Shown here one piece after another: positions 13,001 to 25,000 of a stretch of DNA of 64,000 bases. The translations under genes were made by a program, and so were the position numbers. This DNA is from Ctenosaura bakeri (Eukaryota > Chordata > Lepidosauria > Squamata > Iguanidae), in assembly GCA_948474755.1 (NCBI GenBank), contig CAOLHI010001668.1, positions 1-64,000 on the forward strand, read 5' to 3'. The notes under the pieces are model-generated. The model ran no database searches and had not been told where the DNA came from. It saw only the letters and a program-made list of their open reading frames with translations. Each line of letters opens with the position of its first letter. Position 1 is the first letter of the stretch.

Positions 13001-16000
13001 CACTCTTGATAATAGGTATTATGTTGAATTTTCCCTTCAGGTGTCATCTCCAGAGACAGGCTTCGTGTCCTCAATGTAGCTTCCAGTTCCCTCAAAGTAG
13101 CAAAGTAGTCATCATCCTGCTATTAAGGGAAAGAATCAAAACTCACTGGGTTAGACTTGGGACTTCCCCATGACAAGCATTAAGCTCTTATTTTTAAGCA
13201 TCTTATTTTAAAATAGTTATCTGTTCAGGCACTTACTGTCCTACTGCTTTATGTCAGAGTCAAGAGCCCTCCCAAAGTAATTTACAATGATAACTTGGTA
13301 TGAATACAATCTCAAATAAAAGTTCAATATAACAAATAACAATTTTTAAAAAACAACTGCTATTAAAAAGGGAAATCCAATCAGATAAAGTAGTAGTATG
13401 GTCTTCCAAAACAGAACCATATCTTCAGAGCATGCAAAAAATTAAACAAGTCAAGGCAAAAACATGAGGGAGAAGGCTAAATCAATGCCACAGGGGGTAA
13501 ATTCCACAATCACGGAAATAACACTCAAAAGATCTTAATTAAATCAAGGTCTGGCTGATAGGGAAGAGAGGCAATTAGTTTGATTAATAACAGCGCCTCA
13601 GATGCCAGACTCAAGTTCAGGTAGGTTTATATTTTCAGAGAGAATCTCAGATGCACCCATGTTAGAAACAAATAACACAGCATGCTTAGTTTTCTGGTTG
13701 TTTTTCAATAATTTCTTCCTGTTCTCCCAAAGCCTTATCCCCAAAATATTTATGGCAGCAAGCGTGATACAAGCAGGGTCCCCACCTGTTTGAAGTTATG
13801 AACAGGAGTGTGTGACAGTGTTGATCTTACCATCATATTTGAAATTTTTAGAGCCACACTGCACCATTAGCTGTAATCTGACCCCCACCGCATGGAGACT
13901 AGCTGCTGAGGAAAGGGAAGACTAGACTCTTACCACAGACAGAATGGGTTTTACTGTGGATTCCAGATACTGTACCACATCTTGGACCAGTCTTGAGCCC
14001 AGATTTAGTTGATTCAAGTCAAGTGGGGGTTTCAGGCATCGGCTAAATTTCTCTCTGGAAGCAGTCAGGTTGCCAGCTTTAAGGCAAGCCATGCCCCATG
14101 CATGCCATGCTCCAGCCGGATCTAGACCAGTCTTTGTTGAAACCTAAAGGCAAGGTTAACAGTCATGAAAATAAAGACAATAATCCTAATTGGCCACTTC
14201 TGTTCTCTGAAAGAAAATAAAGTGATTGTACCCAAATCCTTGGGAAGTCTTTTCCACAACCAAATGTACCAGATGATTATACTAGAAAATGGGAAAAAAT
14301 AATCTATTTCCCTTTGTATCATGGATGGGAAACTTCCAAGGATTGGAGGAGATGTTGCTGTATTCCCCTCCCCATAATCCCATTAGGTCTACATCCTCCT
14401 GCCATTGCTGAAAACTTGACGCTGAAGTTTCCACAGCTAAAAATATCACAGTGATTCTGCTCAGAAAAGAGGGCGTACTGCCACTCCCCTTGCTTCCACA
14501 AGGATTACTGGGATATTTCGCATGCCTTTAAGACATTTTCAACTTATGCTGACCCTAGGGCAACTCTATCATGGGGTTTTCTTGGCAAGATTTGGTCAGA
14601 GAGGTTTTGCCCTTGCCTTCCTCTGAGGCTGAGAGAGTATGACTTGCCCAAGGCCACTCACTGGATTTCCATGCCTAAGCAGGGATTCAAACCCTGGTCT
14701 TAGCCACAGTCCAGCACTCAAACTGCTATACCACACTATGCCACACTACCAATATCCATGCTGGATATTGGTAGTGACAGCAAAAATGTCACTGGCAGCA
14801 CATGTTGTGCATCCACACAGAGGACACCACTGGACAGATCTTGCCTTAGTTTGATATAATTTTAGAAAAAGACATTCGCAAAGCAGAGAGAAGATTTAAT
14901 GGCAAGACTAAATTAGCCAGTATTTTGACCTGGTTTGAAATCGCTTCCTATGTCTTAATATTCCTAATAAAGATCAGCAAGATGATCTAAGTGTGGCATG
15001 GTGGTTCACTCTACTGATCAGCCTTCTTCAGCCTACTTTCCTCACAGGTTATTACCAGGTAGACAAAAGGATTTTGAGGAGTCTATGGGCTCCATCTCAC
15101 AGCTACATCTCCCCATGTGCATTACCTCCACTGCTAGTTGATAGTACTCAGCTTCCAAAAGTTGATTCCTTAGTCTTGTAACTGCTGCAGGCTGTAGGAT
15201 CTGATCCAAAGATGGTACATGGCGATAGGCAGCAGCTACTAAAATATTCAGCACATCCACTTTGCTGATGTAACTGTTGGCAGAGTTAAAACAAGATGCA
15301 AATTAGACGTGTCTTGGGAGTCACAGGTGAAAAGTTTAGAACAGTCTTTATGTAGGACGTTGCCTTGTCCAACATTTGTTCATAGAGGATGCACAACACC
15401 AGACTTTGTCACCTAGATATGAACCAATCAAAGTTCATTATAAGGCATTTGGAATATGGGACCTGATCATATGTATGTATGTGTGTGTGTCTACATATAA
15501 TCACATGCAGCATACATTTTTAATCCAAATTCATTCTCTTGGTTTAGCTCTAGACATTGTTTCCTGGTGATAGCTTCTGCTTTAAATAATCACCTATGGA
15601 AAGTTTAGCGGAGCAACTGCATTTCAAACTTACCCTTTGTTCTTAATGAAGAAGAATGTTATGTTTTTGAAAGCTTATGGTTAAGCAAACCATACAGAAC
15701 AGGTAAAATTTAATAGTCAACATCAGTTTTCCTCCATTCCTCAGAAAGTCATCAGAATAGTTTTCATGTGTCATCCTGGGCAATGCTCTTGAACAGGGCT
15801 CCACTTCTAGGACTTTGTTATGGGGACAACATTCCCTCAATGAAGAATCCCTAGCTTGTCAACATTTCTTCTACAAATTGACACTCAGACAATGCTTTCC
15901 AGAGAAGCAACTGCCTTTGTTTCCAAAATAATACAGAGTGTATCCACACTGCACAATTATATCAGTTTCATATCACTTTAATTGTCATGGCTCCATCTTA

Positions 16001-19000
16001 CAAAATCCTGGAACTGGTAATTTTTTGCACTACTTAGAATTCTCTACTACACAGCTTTCATGCTGAAGTTCAAGCAAGTGCACTAGACAATTCTAAGTCC
16101 CTCATCAGACTACAAATCCCAGGATTCCATAGGATGGAACCATAGCAAAGAGGAATCAAAGTGTGATAAGCGTGCAGTGTGGTAAAGCTCCTTAAAGAAT
16201 AATAAATATATAATGGCACAGGTTTTCAGACACACCACAAAATTAATGCCACTTCCCTATAAATGGCTATCATAATGTGATGAGATTTGTGTACAGTTGT
16301 GGCACAACAAAGTAAAGGGATGAATCTCAGTCAGAAAAGAGATGCAATATCCTGAAAGGAGCAGCCATGACATAGCCATCCACCATGGCACATCCCAATG
16401 TACCACATATTTGGCAGGAACAAATAATCATGCAGTTACTAACAACACACAAACAGCATAAGCATGGATGTTGCATATTTAAGCAGTTCTGCCCAACCCA
16501 GGGCCCTCCAGATGTATTTGGCTACTCCTATCATCTCTCAGATCCCATGGCCAATGGCATCTTCTGAGCAAAGACATCACAGGAGGCCCGCTGGCAGTGT
16601 ACCTGTCACAAAGAGCTAAATCCTGGCTCATCCCAGCTTTTACAAACATCATTTTGGCACTAAAAAGCAGCTGTTTCATGATCTCAGTCAGAAGACCAGC
16701 ATCCACTTCTGGGTTTGTCAGGCCTCGCGACAGTTTGCAGCAGTGCTCTATCAACTTGTGACCACAGGCTATGCTGTCTGAGTGCAGATTGAAGATGGCA
16801 ATACACAAGGATGCACTGGGAGCCTGAGAAATGGAAGAGGAAAACAACGACAAGTACAGTCATGATTCCACTGAAACAGGCTCGGGCTAAGGAACTCCAG
16901 GCAACCTAAGTCAAGAGAACAAGCGAACGAGACAGTCACAGTATTCGCTATTAGAACTGAGTGGACAGAATTGAGGAGTTAATTTTCCCTTTCCATTCCT
17001 GCACAGACACGGAGTGAATGTTAACAGCTTTACATGCAATCTGATGGGACTATAGGTAGCACTAAGTTACTTAATTAAGAAACTTCAGTGAAAGAGTCAA
17101 AAGGTGGTAATGACAATGGAAAGAATAATAAGATCTGAAGTCCTGCTAGGCACACATTAGCAAAATGGAAGTTTGGAGGAGGGAAGCAGCAGATAGGAAA
17201 AGTGGTACAAAAACTCTAGAGCTGTCCTCCTTCTTTCCACCTTCTCCAGCTCCATCTTCTTGCTACTAACATCACTAAAAACTGAAGACAGAGTGATAAG
17301 GAGAATAAAGGTTTCTACGCCTATGGTGAAAAGGGCTGCTAAAGCAGATGACACCCTGCACAGTAAAGAGGGAACTCCACAAAATCCAATGGCTCCTAGC
17401 TCAGGAATGTCATAGGGACCTCTTCCCCCTCCGCTAGATATCCCCTTTCACAACAGATTTTTTCTTCTTCCCTTCTGCCTTCCTTCTTCTGCTTCTCTTA
17501 CTGTACCTTAAAGCAGCCTGCTTCCTATTTTAAGAATTTATAAAATATTAATAACATGAACTTACCTGCTCATAATAAAACTCACTGCGTACAATTTCAT
17601 TTTCTTCTTCCCTCAAAGAAAGAAGCCACTCGAGTTCTGATATCTTTGGTATTTGGACCACTCCAGAAAAATCTGAGCACTCATTATCAGAGGATGCTGC
17701 TGCTGTAGACAGAAAAAGTAAGTTAAGAAAAACTCAGGACAAGAAGCCACATTTCAAAAACTACTCAGTAGTTTCTATAGAAGAAAAGCACTGAGATCCA
17801 CTGAGAACCAATACTTGCAGCACGCTGGCTTCTCTCTCCTTAAAACAGGAGTGAGGAACTTTTAATCTCCAGATGTTCTGGACTATAACTCCACAACCAT
17901 TTACCATTGGCTATGCTGGCCGGTGCTGACGGGAGTTGAAGGGCCAAGATTCTTTAACCCTTTCCAAAACTTTAAATATCTTAATATTTTTTCACTTGTT
18001 GCGATGAAATATTGCCTTTAAAGATCCCAATTCCCCATCTAACTTGGTATTCCCTAAAAGGATTAAAGAGTAAAGGATTAAAGAGGACACAAAGGCTAAG
18101 GTTTTTTTTTGTTTTTGTTTTTGCTGGCTCCTAACTGGTTAATGTAATAGATCTTACGAGCCAACAGCTACTTGTCACCGTTCTTATCATAGTTATTTTA
18201 TTATGACAATGTTTCACTTATTTTACTGCTAATTACCTTGAAATGTTTATAAAAATTATAATCTTTACAGAGTGAGTTGGCTATTTGCAAGGGTAACTAG
18301 GATTTCCAACCTAAGGGGTCATTTGCCCATGCCTACAGAAGTACATCTTGACTTTCCAAACTCAGTCTTTTTCAGCAAGTTGTTGGACCCATCAGATCAA
18401 GTATTTTCACATATTCTTAGACACAGAACTGTGTTAGCCTCTCACCAACACAGAGTAGAATGCTGACGCCACAATACAGCTTATGGTCTTTTGTGTGATC
18501 TTTTCTATGCTGCTTGCAAGTACATATAAAAAGATGGAAATTTGGGAGCTCAGCCCTATTATGTGCCAATAGAACATGGTTCTCCTCACCTTCTTCTTGA
18601 TCTGGAGCCTCCTCTTTTGAACTATAAGAAAAGAAAATAATGCTTCATACCATTCTAAAATGCTTGGGAAAGTTCATTTCAAAGAATTTGCTAAAGCAAA
18701 CATTGTCATATTTGTTCATAAAAGCCAGCTAACTTTTCTTACCCTAAATACCTACATATAGAATAAGTCACTCCCCACCTAGCCCAGGCTCCACAAGCTA
18801 AGCAAAAATTCTAAATGGGAAACTAGTAGCAAAGGATAAAGAGCTTGCCTGGAAAGATGCTAGTAAAAATCCAGTTACTCATACCATTGCCCAGTTTATA
18901 CTGCCTTTATATCTTGGCCACTACACAAAGGCTGTTGTGATCCTTTTTGCTCAGTTCTAACAAAGTATTATTCATGACAGCAACCTGTCTATGCAGCTCC

Positions 19001-22000
19001 TGCATGTGTACACACATACCTGCCTGGCTACTGAAATAATTTTTGAAGGAAATATCTTTAGTTGGGGGTCAGAGAGGGACCTTTTCAGTGGTGGCCCCTT
19101 GGTTTTGCAGCTTTGTTTCATTGAAAGGGTCACCTTGCCCTGTCAATGGCTTTTTGAAAACAGTGAAAATTCTCCTTTTTAAGATGGCCTTCAAACTAGA
19201 TCTGGTTTTAGCCACTGGTCTTGGGGGCAGCTAGAAGCTTTCATGTCAGCGATGCTGTGAATCCACTCTATGTTTTAATTCAAATTTTTAAAGAAGCTGT
19301 CCAAGGTGCTGAAAATATTTTTGAAATAGGTTTCAACTCCTTGGAATATCTCTTTAAAGTATTGAATAAATTTTAGAGGAAATTCACTGTACCTCTGATG
19401 CTATTGTTGTATAATTTTAACTGATCCTGTATTTTTTTTCTTCTTCGTGGTCTCTGTGCCTTCATACATTTAGGAGCTTTAGCGCCTGCGCGGTCACGTT
19501 CGGAAACTTCTAGAGCTTGTTCGCTTGGCGGGAACCCCTCCCCCACGCCGGTACTGCGCATGCTCCTCCCGCCGAGCAACGGTCTCTCCTCAGTTCTTTC
19601 TCGTCCGCCGCCGCGTACGGAAGGTTCTTTAGTTTGTTCCTCTCACGTCGTGCTTGGCTTGCTGTTTTTCACGGTTTTCGGACTTTCGGACTGTCTTTGA
19701 CCTCTCTTTCGGACCCCCCCTTTCGGTTTTCGTCTTTTGGATTTCGGAGTTTGGCGTTTCTTCGTCTTATGTCCGCGCTCTTTAAGAAGTGCGTGTCCTG
19801 GGGGCCGCAAGGTTGCCCTCAACGACGGCCATAAGGAGTGTCTCTTCTGTTTGGGCGAGTCCCACAACATCCGGACTTGCCAAATTTGCAGGGATTTTTT
19901 TCCGCAAACTCTTCGCAACCGCTCCGCGAGAACTCAAATCTTTTTGTTGGGAGCAGTCTCTGCGGGCGATGAGCGAACCTCCACCTCCAAGATGGCCGAC
20001 AAAAAACGACCACGCCATCGACGGTATCGGCGGCTCCTTTCCGTCCACCTCGTCGGTATCGGGCTCGGTACCGGCGAAAACGCCGATCTCGGCGTTACCG
20101 AGGATCCCGAAGCTGTCGGCGGCTCCAAGTCAGCTAAAGGACCCCTCGACGGCGAGGAAGGCTGAGGCTCCCCTTACGGAGACGCCTGCAAAAAAGCGCC
20201 CTGCTCCGGACGGAGGCAAGGGCAAGGAGAAGGAGAAGAAGAAGAAGAAGAAGGAAAAGAAGCGCTCCCCGGCTGGGGACGCTCAACCTCCTACTCCTAC
20301 TCCTACTCAGCAGCCTTCCAAAGGGCGAGGCGAGTCCGTCGACCTCTCGGAGGATGAGATCGAGGACGTTCCCCAACAGCGCCCGGACTCGCCTGTGGCA
20401 GACCCTCCAACCCTGGTGGAGGAGCGCCACCGCCCTCTTAGCCGTCGCAGGTCGGCCGACCTGCAGCAGAGAGAGCCCTCTGCTTCTCCGGAGCGGCGTT
20501 CGACCTCCTTCAGGTCCCGGTCCCGCTCTTCCGAGCGTCCGGTGGCCTCGCCGCCTCCGAGGGAGACGAGAGGAACAACCTCGCTCGTCTGCCTCCAGAT
20601 ACACCTCGGCGTCCTACGTGGCCAGGTACGCGAGGGAATGTGAGTGGAGAGAGCGCCCGGCCTCCTATCGGTCCCATTCGCCATCGTACCGGGATCGGTA
20701 CCATCGTGGCCCGAGTCGCTGGGAGACCTTCCGGAGGTCCCGGTCACCTCGTCGACAGCGCGAATCGCGCTCGCCTAGAGGGGACGAGGCTCGGTACCGT
20801 CGACGCCGAAGCCGATCTCCGTTGGACCGCCGCTCCTTCAGCCGCTCTCCCTCCCCTCGATATCATAGGGCGAGGGAGCCTTCACCACGGTATCGGGCGA
20901 TATCGCCACCTCCTAGGGTCACGGCGACGGCGACGCGCCCTACGGAGTCGGTGGTGACTGAGCGGGCTACGACGACGTCAGCCTGCCAGACTCCCCCGGG
21001 CACCACCAAGAGGGTGAAGTCCGTGGTCAGCCATCCCAAGCGGGACGCTGCTGCTACCACCGCCCCGGCTGCGGAGAAGCCTAGGAAGGCAACACCTGCG
21101 GCGACTACGAAGGAGCCGGAGAGCGAGCGGCGAGAGGACTCACCGAGCTCGGAGTCGTACGACTCGAGTGCGGAGTCTGAGGTGTCTGAGGCGGCCTCCC
21201 AGGAGTCTCCTCCGTTGGGATTCGGGGACCCGATCCCAGATTCTGCTCCAGAGGACGTCCACCAGTTCTCTGCGATGCTGCTCCGCATGGCCACTACCCT
21301 CGGCCTTAAGATCGCCGATGCGGAGCCGGAGGATGACGATCCAGCCTTCTCCGTTTTCGAGGAGAAGCGACCTTCCACGGCCCCGCTGCCTCTCCTGCCC
21401 CGGGTATCCAGACTGGTGAAGGCCGCCTGGGATAGACCGGCCTCGGCTCAGCCGATACCGCAGCGGTTAGAACACCTCTACAGGGTGCAGAAGGATAACG
21501 CCGGTTATCTATTTAATCACCCTGCACCGAACTTGTGGTCGTGAGTCCGCGCAGACGAAAGGCTCCGGCAGGCAACACACCACCCCGCCGGACAAAAAAG
21601 GCAGGAAGTGGACGCCTACGCAAGGAGGTTCTATTCGGCTGCCTCCTTGCAGATCAGGCTGTCCAACACTCAGGCTTGCCTCGCGGCATACCTGAAGAAG
21701 GTGCTCGATCGCCTGCAACCAGCGATGGAAGCGGTACCGGAGGACATCCGCCAAGCCTCCTCCGTGATCTTCAATGAGGCTATCTCCATCGCTCGGCACC
21801 AGATGGCCTCCTCCCGGCACGCAGTGGGAGATCGCCTCCCGGGTCATGGCGGGATCCGTCGGCCTCCGCCGCCATGCTTGGCTTCGACCGGCCGACATCC
21901 AGGAGGACACCAGAAGGAGGATTGAAGATCTCCCCTTCGACGGTGAAGGCCTATTCAATTCGTCCACAGACGAAGCTTTGGACAATCTCGTCAAGGGGGA

Positions 22001-25000
22001 GACTGACCGCAAAAAAGATCGGGCTGCAGCCGGCCACGCAGACCCGCAGGGCCTCCACCTTCCGACCATCCTGGCGACGATCTTCCACCTCGTCGTTCCC
22101 CACGTTCGGCCCAGTCTGACATGAGACCGTTCTCCGGCTCATCGGCCAGACGCACGATTAGGCGGCGCCCGCCTTCGTCGAAGAAGTCCTCCTCCGAGAC
22201 AAAGTCTCGGTTTTGACGTGCCTGGCAGGACCCGCCAATACCCACTCTTCAGCCTACCATCAGCGCTCGGAGACCGACCGACCCTCGCTCGACACCTAGC
22301 GGAGTGGCAGTATGTCACTACGGACTCTTGGGTGCTTTCCATCGTCCGTCTTGGCTACGCCATCGAGTTTCTCGATATTCCTCCTCGCGGCGTTTTTACT
22401 CCACGCCGTCGAGTCCGGCCCTCCTGGAAGAGATCCAATCCCTCCTCCAGAAAGGGGCGATCGAGCGGCTCCCGCAAGAGGCCAAGACCACCGGCTTCTT
22501 CTCCAGGTACTTCACGGTACCGAAAGCCGACGGTACCCTCCGGCCGATCCTAGACCTCAGAGGGGTGAACTACTACATCCGCCCCAAAAGGTTCAAGATG
22601 GTCACGATACCGTCGATCCTACCCTTCCTACATCGAGGGGACTGGTTCGCCTCCATCGATCTCCGAGACGCATACTTCCATATCGCCATTCGCCCGCAGC
22701 ACAGACGGTACCTCCGCTTCGCAGTCGACGACACCTGTTACCAGTACAAGGTGCTGCCGTTCGGACTCTCGACTCCCAAGGGTCTTCACCAAGTGCATGG
22801 CCCCGGTGGTATCCTACCTGCGGACGAAGGGCGCTTCCGTCTTCCCCTACCTCGACGATTGGCTGTTGGTGGCGTCCTGCAAACAGAGACTTTACCACGA
22901 CGTCCACATGACGTTGTCACTCCTGACCCGCCTTGGTCTACGAGTGAATCCGAAGAAGTCCCACCTCGAGCCGGCGAGGATCTTGGACTTCATCGGGGCG
23001 CGCTCGACTCGACCTCCGCCAGGGCGTACCTACCAGAGTCTCGAGCACAAACTTTGATCCGGGCCGCCGCTCACGCTCGTACGGCCCCGACGTTATCTGC
23101 GAGAAGCGTCCAGCAGCTCTTGGGCTACATGGCTGCGACGACCGCTGTGACATATCTCGCCAGGCTGAGAGCAAGACCTCTTCAACACTGGTTCGTCCGC
23201 ATATTCGACCCCCTGCGAGACGAACAGACACTCCGACTGCAGCTGCCGGGAGACGTCCGCTCATCCCTCCGATGGTGGCATCGGGGACGCAATCTCATGT
23301 CGGGGATGCCTTTCCAACAGCCGACACCGAAGGTGACGGTAACGACCGACGCCTCCCTGTATGGATGGGGTGCCCACTGCGGCGATCTCAGAGTCCGCGA
23401 CAGATGGACCGACGACGAGACCGCTCTCCATATCAACGCGTTGGAGCTGCTTGCCGTCTGGAAAGCCCTACGGGCGTTCCGCCATGCCGTGGCGGGGCGC
23501 ACGGTCCTGATTCTGACGGACAACACCACCGCCGTCTGCTACATCAACAGACAAGGTGGGACTATTCCACGACCCTGCTCGACATCGCGCTCGGCCTGTG
23601 GGAATGGTGCATTCGCCTGCACACGCATCCCGTGGCGGTTCACCTGGCCGGGCAGGAGAACACCACGGCAGACGCCCTCAGCAGGGACACCTCATCCCAT
23701 CACGAATGGTCTCTCTCCGGAGAGGCGTTGGGGTTTGATTCGGGACCGCTGGGGCGAACCATCGATCGACCTCTTCGCGACCAGGGAAAACGCGAAGTGT
23801 CGCCGATTCTGTTCCAGAGCGGGCCACGATCGTGCCTCCATCGGGGACGCTTTCCAGTTTCCGTGGACCGGGGAACTCCTCTACGCGTTCCCGCCGTTCC
23901 CGTTGCTCGGCCGGACGATATCGAAGATCCTCGCCGACCGAGCCGAGCGATCCTGGTAGCCCCGTACTGGCCGAGGCAACATTGGTTCGCACCCCTGCTA
24001 CAAGCCGCGCGAGACGACCTGCTCCGGTTGCCACCGACACCGGACCTGCTCTCCCACTCCGGCGGCCGAGTCCTCCATCCGGACCTGCCACGCCTGGCCC
24101 TCCATGCCTGGAGGATATCGCACTAGACGATCCCGTGCTCGGTACCGTCCTCGTCGCGGCCAGGAAGGAATCCACCCGTCGCAACTATCAATACAAGTGG
24201 CGACGCTTCCTGACCTTCGCTAACGAGAGGAGTGAGCCGGTATCGCCCGCGGGGCTCTCGACCGTCCTGCACTTCCTCCTGCACCTCCGGCAACAGGGCC
24301 TGGCGTTTCCATCCCTGAAGGTGTATCTCTCCGCGATCGTGGCATACCAACCGCCACGATTGCTGCCTCGGCCTTCTTCAGGAACGATACCGTTAAGCGG
24401 TTCCTGAAAGGACTTCATCATCTCTACCCGCCGGTATCGCCGCCGCTACCGCCGTGGTCCCTCTCGCTGGTGCTCTCGCAGCTGACGAAGCCGCCCTTCG
24501 AGCCGATGGCGACCTCGGATGACAGGCTCCTGACAATGAAAACTGCCTTCCTGGTAGCGGTGACCTCAGCGAGGCGAGCGGGTGAGATCACAGCTCTTCG
24601 TTCCGATGAGCCCTTCACGGTCTTCCACAGGGACAAGGTGGTCCTGAGACCTGACATCTCGTTCCTGCCAAAGGTGGTGTCCAGTTTCCATCTCAACCAG
24701 GATATCATCCTGCCTGCCTTCTTCCCGAACCCGACGACACCGTTGGAGCGGTCCCTCCACTCCCTAGACGTGCGTCGGGCATTGGCTTTCTACAAGGACA
24801 GGACTGCTTCCTTCCGACAGACGCCGCATCTCTTTGTTTGCTATGGGCGACGTCGGAGGGGCCTAAAAGTGTCCACCCAGCGCTTCTCCAAGTGGGTGGT
24901 GAGGACTATTGAACTGGCGTATGAGCTCGCGAGGAAGCCTCCGCCAGTCCTGCTTCGAGCCCACTCCACCAGAGCGGTGGCTACTTCTGCGGCCCTCCTG

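Noticed and set aside
20134..20747. Long minus-strand open frames antisense to the DIRS Gag region
   Set aside because: They are mirror frames of GC-rich Arg/Ser codons (Leu/Arg runs) with no family resemblance.
19789..21544. RS-rich plus-strand frames as a host SR splicing factor gene
   Set aside because: They lie between DIRS terminal repeats, follow a DIRS-Gag cysteine cluster and precede the element's RT, so they belong to the retrotransposon.
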